Positions 60,715 to 64,000 of a stretch of 64,000 nucleotides of DNA are shown here, one piece after another. A program made the translations under genes and the position numbers. Location of the stretch: NCBI GenBank assembly GCA_947475225.1, contig CANJMQ010000008.1:1-64000 (forward strand), in the 5' to 3' direction. The DNA comes from Bradyrhizobiaceae bacterium (GTDB lineage Bacteria > Pseudomonadota > Alphaproteobacteria > Rhizobiales > Aestuariivirgaceae). The notes below the pieces were generated by a model. That model searched no databases. It was given only the letters and a program-made list of their open reading frames with translations, and was not told where the DNA came from. Each line of letters starts with the position of its first letter. The first letter of the stretch is position 1.

Positions 60715-61017
60715 TCAGACGTCTTCGCTGCTGGGCGCGGCCGCAGGTTTGATCGCGTCAGGGTCGCACTGGACCTCGTCGAAGCCCATGTTGCGACGAT
60801 AGGCGACATAACGTTCCGCCAGCACTGCACAATCCACGCCACGGAATGTGGCCGGTTCGATCCTGGTCAGGCCAACAGTGGGCTTTACGACCTGATCGAC
60901 ATCGATTTCCAAGCCCATGCACATGCCCTCCTGCAACGCCAGATGCCAGACCAGGTTCATGGCCGAGCGCCGCGAGGATGGTGCACCGTTGGTGGTTAAT
61001 GAATCGCTGAAGCGCAT
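60715..61017 (-). CDS. Hypothetical protein
   Basis: A 100-residue reading frame on the minus strand, convergent with putR and divergent from the aldolase gene (93-base gap), which is a sensible place for a gene. It contains segments with protein-like composition (MNLVWHLALQEGMCMGLEID, then EPATFRGVDCAVLAERYVAY) and two Cys, but I recognise no domain. A competing frame on the plus strand (60589-60999) looks less protein-like. Confidence 0.5.
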   Translation of the reverse strand: MRFSDSLTTNGAPSSRRSAMNLVWHLALQEGMCMGLEIDVDQVVKPTVGLTRIEPATFRGVDCAVLAERYVAYRRNMGFDEVQCDPDAIKPAAAPSSEDV

Positions 61018-61110
61018 GATGCGAAAGACTTAATCCGAGGACCCGGGGTCTTGGTTGAAGCCCCGGGGGCGATTGGCTAAGGTCCTGCCCGTAAGAGAGG
61101 ATTATCCGCC

Positions 61111-62001
61111 ATGAACACCGCACAAGCGCAGAAGATGTCATCCGGCAAGGGCTTCATCGCCGCTCTCGACCAGTCGGGCGGTTCGACGCCCAAGGCGCTC
61201 GAGGGCTATGGCATCGGCAAGGACGCCTGGAAGTCCGACGAGGAAATGTTCGCGCTGATGCACGCCATGCGCGCCCGCATCATCAAGTCCCCTGCTTTCA
61301 ACGGCGATCGCATCATCGGCGCCATCCTCTTCGAGCGTACCATGGACGGCGACATCGACGGCAAGCCGGTTCCCTCATTCCTGTGGGAAAACAAGGGCGT
61401 AGTGCCGTTCCTGAAGATCGACAAGGGCCTCGCCGACAAAGAAGACGGTGTGCGACTGATGAAGCCGATGCCGGACCTCGACAAGCTGCTCGACCGCGCC
61501 GTCGCCAAGGGCATCTTCGGCACCAAGATGCGCTCGGTCATCGACGCCGCCTCTCCGTCTGGCATAGCCGCCAACGTTGCGCAGCAATTCGACTTCGGCC
61601 GCCAGATCCTCGCCAAGAGCCTAATGCCCATCATCGAGCCTGAGGTAACGATTTCAATTGCTGACAAGGCGGAAGCCGAAACCATCCTCCGCGACGAGAT
61701 CCTGAAGAACCTCGACAAGCTTCCAGCTGGTCAAAAGGTGATGCTGAAGCTCACGATCCCGAGCGTCGTGAATTTTTTCAAGCCCCTCATCGACCATCCC
61801 AAGGTGATGCGCGTCGTGGCGCTCTCGGGCGGTTACAGCCGCGAGGATGCCAATGCCATGCTCGCCAGGAACACCGGCCTGATCGCCAGTTTCTCGCGCG
61901 CACTCAGTGAGGGCCTCTCCGCGCAGCAGTCGGACAATGCCTTCAACGCCGAGCTCGAAAAGACCATAGCGTCAATCTACGACGCCTCCGTCGCGGGCTG
62001 A
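61111..62001 (+). CDS. Class I fructose-bisphosphate aldolase
   Basis: A 296-residue Schiff-base aldolase of the bacterial class I type: GKGFIAALDQSGGSTPKALE near the N-terminus, LMPIIEPEVTI and VMLKLTIPSVVNFF with the lysine that forms the imine, and VVALSGGYSREDANAMLARN near the end. It cleaves fructose 1,6-bisphosphate. AGAGAGG precedes the ATG. It stands apart from tkt-pgk and completes the glycolytic set of the window with pyk. Confidence 0.93.
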   Translation: MNTAQAQKMSSGKGFIAALDQSGGSTPKALEGYGIGKDAWKSDEEMFALMHAMRARIIKSPAFNGDRIIGAILFERTMDGDIDGKPVPSFLWENKGVVPFLKIDKGLADKEDGVRLMKPMPDLDKLLDRAVAKGIFGTKMRSVIDAASPSGIAANVAQQFDFGRQILAKSLMPIIEPEVTISIADKAEAETILRDEILKNLDKLPAGQKVMLKLTIPSVVNFFKPLIDHPKVMRVVALSGGYSREDANAMLARNTGLIASFSRALSEGLSAQQSDNAFNAELEKTIASIYDASVAG

Positions 62002-62008
62002 GATGGCA

Positions 62009-62036
62009 GCGGCCGGGGCTTTCGAGCCCCGGCCGC
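62009..62036. terminator. Bidirectional terminator between fba and the Gfa-like gene
   Basis: A twelve-pair stem GCGGCCGGGGCT / AGCCCCGGCCGC with a TTCG loop, just behind the aldolase stop and before the end of the convergent gene. No T-tract on either side, so it may be a weak terminator. Confidence 0.6.
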
Positions 62037-62044
62037 ATCCTTGA

Positions 62045-62740
62045 TCACTTCTCGCGATAGGCGCCGGACTTCTTGGCGGCTTCGCTGGCAAGATAATCCA
62101 TGAGCGCCGGGCTCAGGCAATCATAGGGCTCGAGCCCCAAATCCTTCAACCGCTTGCGGATTGCCGGCATGCGGGACGGCGGCACGCCGCTCTCAATGAC
62201 GGATGACACAAAGGCCGCGAAGGTGGGTGGCGACCAGCCGCTCTCCTTGGACAGTTCGGTGTGGACGAAGCTGAGCCCCTTGAAGGGATGCCCCTCGCGC
62301 TCCACCGGCCCGTACAGATGCACGCCGCAGCCAGTACAGGCGTGGCGGAGAATGACCGCGTTGGGGTCAACCACCTTCAGCTTGTGGCCGTTCTTCAGCA
62401 CCACCACCTTGTCGCTCGGCACCACCGCGACGATCGAGAGGATGGCGCCTTCCGGCTTCCAGCACTTGGTGCAGCCGCAGGCATGATTATGCGCGGTCTG
62501 CGACTTGAGTTCGACCACCACCGCGTCGCTGGCGCAATTACACACCAGCCTGCCGCCGCCAAAGCCGCGCTTGGCAGTCTTCGGAAATCCGTTGTCGATC
62601 GCAGGATGCAGTGCAACGGCCACACCGCGCGCCTTCGCCGGCGCGGCCTTCTTCGCCTTGGCTGTGGCTGCCGCCTTCTTCACAGGCTTTGTTTTGTTCG
62701 CATTTCTCTTAGACTGCTTCCTCGCTACCTTCTTTGCCAT
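62045..62740 (-). CDS. Gfa-like (glutathione-dependent formaldehyde-activating) protein with basic N-terminal tail
   Basis: A 231-residue protein. Residues 1-45 are a Lys/Ala-rich tail ([17 protein letters not shown]) resembling a histone H1 C-terminal domain. The rest fits S-(hydroxymethyl)glutathione synthase (Gfa): [20 protein letters not shown], the zinc sites HACGCTKCW and [13 protein letters not shown], and [20 protein letters not shown]. Gfa binds two zinc ions and speeds formation of S-hydroxymethylglutathione. GGAGG precedes the ATG. The tail is not part of the usual enzyme and could bind nucleic acid. Confidence 0.85.
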   Translation of the reverse strand: MAKKVARKQSKRNANKTKPVKKAAATAKAKKAAPAKARGVAVALHPAIDNGFPKTAKRGFGGGRLVCNCASDAVVVELKSQTAHNHACGCTKCWKPEGAILSIVAVVPSDKVVVLKNGHKLKVVDPNAVILRHACTGCGVHLYGPVEREGHPFKGLSFVHTELSKESGWSPPTFAAFVSSVIESGVPPSRMPAIRKRLKDLGLEPYDCLSPALMDYLASEAAKKSGAYREK

Positions 62741-62890
62741 GCTCTTATCCTCCCGAATCCTTGATGTTGCCTGCCAATTCTCAAATAGGAAACATGCACG
62801 TGAAAACCGGCAAAAGCATCTCATGCAGTTTTCCGGTTGTCACGGGGCACCGTAGTGGAAAACCACCCGTCTCGCGCAAAAATTTGGATT

Positions 62891-64000
62891 TCAACAGGTG
62901 AAGAGGCGGCGCGGAAATTGTGTGACGACGTCGACACCGTCTTCGGTCACGATTACCGTTTCGGAGATCACCACCACGAAGTCTGGCGGCACGTAGATGC
63001 CAGGCACCAGGTGGAACACCATGCCCGGCTCAAAGGCGCGGGTTTCACCATCAACGATGGAGAATAGGTGCCCCTCTCCCCAGTCCGGCGCATAATTGAC
63101 CCCGACCGAGTAGCCGCTGCGATGTGCAACCGCGTAGCCATGCCGCGCAAAATTTTCAACGCTTTTACGGTGAACATCAGCGGCGGCGCGCCCCGGCTTG
63201 ATCTCCGAAATCAACAGTTCGAGAGAGTCCACGACGGCTGCCTCCAGCCGCCGCATGGCTGGTGGAGGCTCTCCAACCGCGCCTGAGCGGAACAGCGGCG
63301 CGACATAGCGTTTGACGACGCCGGGGATTTCGAAAACCACCGGATCGCCCTTGCGCAGAACGTGCCCACCCCACGTCGAATGGCCGAGAGAAGTCCGAGG
63401 GCCGCCGACAATGAAGGGCGGCAACCCGGGAAACTCGCTGCCGTTCGACACGAGCGAATTCCATACGGCACCCGCAATTCGGTTCTCGTCAACCCCATCG
63501 GCTGCCATGGACACGGCGACCTCCATTGCTGTCCCGGTCAGTCGGGCCGCTCGTCGTATGCAGTCGATTTCTTCCACGGATTTCACCAGCCGGAGCGGCT
63601 CCACCAGTTGGGCCGGTACCAGTCTTGCTCCAAGCCGGTCACGCAACATGTCAAACCGGCGGGCACTCACGAAGAAGCTGTCAATTTCGGCACCAATGCG
63701 GGGGTTGCTACCCGCCAGTTCCTCGGCGAGGTCGGCAAGCATCGTCATCGGTTCATCGGAGTCGCCATAGCATACCACACGCCGGGACCAACTGCGCAGC
63801 AGCGTATTGGTCGCGTCAATGCGCCGGATGAGATTGACAGGGGTTTCGTCTAGCGTAACCACGCAGGCCTGCACATAGTGATAGGCTGGACTGTCATGGC
63901 CAGTGATCCAGAAGATGTTCTCCGGGCTGAAAGATACGAATACGGTGAGGTCCTGCTGGCGCATTGCGCAGCGCAGCCGCATCATCCGCGCTTCATATTC
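62891..64000 (-). CDS. M24 family aminopeptidase/creatinase-like protein, 5' end beyond the right edge
   Basis: At least 369 residues. The frame runs off the window: the residues before the first Met read EYEAR, as in complete Xaa-Pro peptidases. An N-terminal creatinase domain (LTVFVSFSPENIFWITGHDS) is followed by the pita-bread domain from about 170 (RRAARLTGTAMEVAVSMAAD). Several metal ligands of active M24 enzymes appear replaced: the Asp-x-x-x positions read VVFEIPGVVKRYV, and the late Glu motifs are VISETVIVTEDG. It may act as an ectoine- or creatine-type hydrolase rather than a metallopeptidase. Confidence 0.82.
   Translation of the reverse strand, partial: EYEARMMRLRCAMRQQDLTVFVSFSPENIFWITGHDSPAYHYVQACVVTLDETPVNLIRRIDATNTLLRSWSRRVVCYGDSDEPMTMLADLAEELAGSNPRIGAEIDSFFVSARRFDMLRDRLGARLVPAQLVEPLRLVKSVEEIDCIRRAARLTGTAMEVAVSMAADGVDENRIAGAVWNSLVSNGSEFPGLPPFIVGGPRTSLGHSTWGGHVLRKGDPVVFEIPGVVKRYVAPLFRSGAVGEPPPAMRRLEAAVVDSLELLISEIKPGRAAADVHRKSVENFARHGYAVAHRSGYSVGVNYAPDWGEGHLFSIVDGETRAFEPGMVFHLVPGIYVPPDFVVVISETVIVTEDGVDVVTQFPRRLFTC

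Overview
The window is about 64 kb of GC-rich chromosome from an alphaproteobacterium, most likely of the Hyphomicrobiales (Rhizobiales) or a close relative. The evidence is the lineage-typical gene set: 6S RNA behind zapA, the cell-cycle proteins TrcR (DUF1013), RcdA (DUF1465) and GapR (DUF2312), the three-gene proton-translocating transhydrogenase, the DUF2312/DUF1244/N-formylglutamate amidohydrolase/DUF1036/pyk block, a 41-residue L36, and a consensus CtrA box. No tRNA, rRNA, CRISPR array, transposase, integrase or prophage was seen. It looks like ordinary core chromosome with a few accessory patches.

Layout. 1-5.7 kb: 6S RNA, zapA and a coiled-coil partner run leftward; tkt, pgk, a ThiE-like gene and a Sel1-repeat protein run rightward. 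5.7-12.8 kb: two divergent acyl-CoA synthetases (one PrpE-like), a DUF2189 membrane protein, an MFS transporter, an SDR and a GNAT enzyme. 12.8-16.3 kb (leftward): trcR, an SDR with no ordinary start codon, and a trimethylamine-dehydrogenase-like flavoprotein whose Shine-Dalgarno sits inside a terminator-like hairpin. 16.4-24 kb: a NodB-like deacetylase, a quinone oxidoreductase, DUF1192, a probable small RNA, rcdA, a lytic transglycosylase, a TPR protein, rpmE and an MsbA-like ABC exporter. 24-29.3 kb: an ExbB/OmpA pair, then an overlapping three-gene operon with a type III polyketide synthase, an isoprenylcysteine-methyltransferase-like enzyme and an MFS exporter. 29.5-35.2 kb: pntAa-pntAb-pntB, a cytochrome aa3 subunit IV-like protein, a GNAT enzyme and oligoendopeptidase F. 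35.3-42.8 kb: a TPC-class P1B ATPase, an orphan sigma-54 response regulator, an L,D-transpeptidase, and an M15-like (DUF882) peptidase behind a perfect CtrA box. 42.8-46 kb: an accessory-looking patch with DUF6165, a TPR-glycosyltransferase and a sulfotransferase. 46-54 kb: gapR block, pyk, TPR protein, rpmJ, MaoC, FucU/RbsD with ribokinase, and an amino-acid-type binding protein. 54.3-64 kb: DUF3307, a cupin-TetR operon with a palindromic operator, putA with a divergent Lrp-type regulator, class I fructose-bisphosphate aldolase, a Gfa-like protein with a histone-H1-like tail, and an M24 peptidase cut by the right edge.

How the genes fit together. Central carbon metabolism is represented by tkt, pgk, class I fba and pyk. 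Envelope growth and cell-cycle control are represented by zapA, trcR, rcdA, gapR, the L,D-transpeptidase and the DUF882 peptidase. Catabolism is represented by putA/putR, prpE and the TMADH-like enzyme. The least-explained pieces are the type III PKS operon, the glycosyltransferase/sulfotransferase patch, the hairpin in front of the TMADH-like gene, and several short dispersed palindromic repeats in gene gaps.
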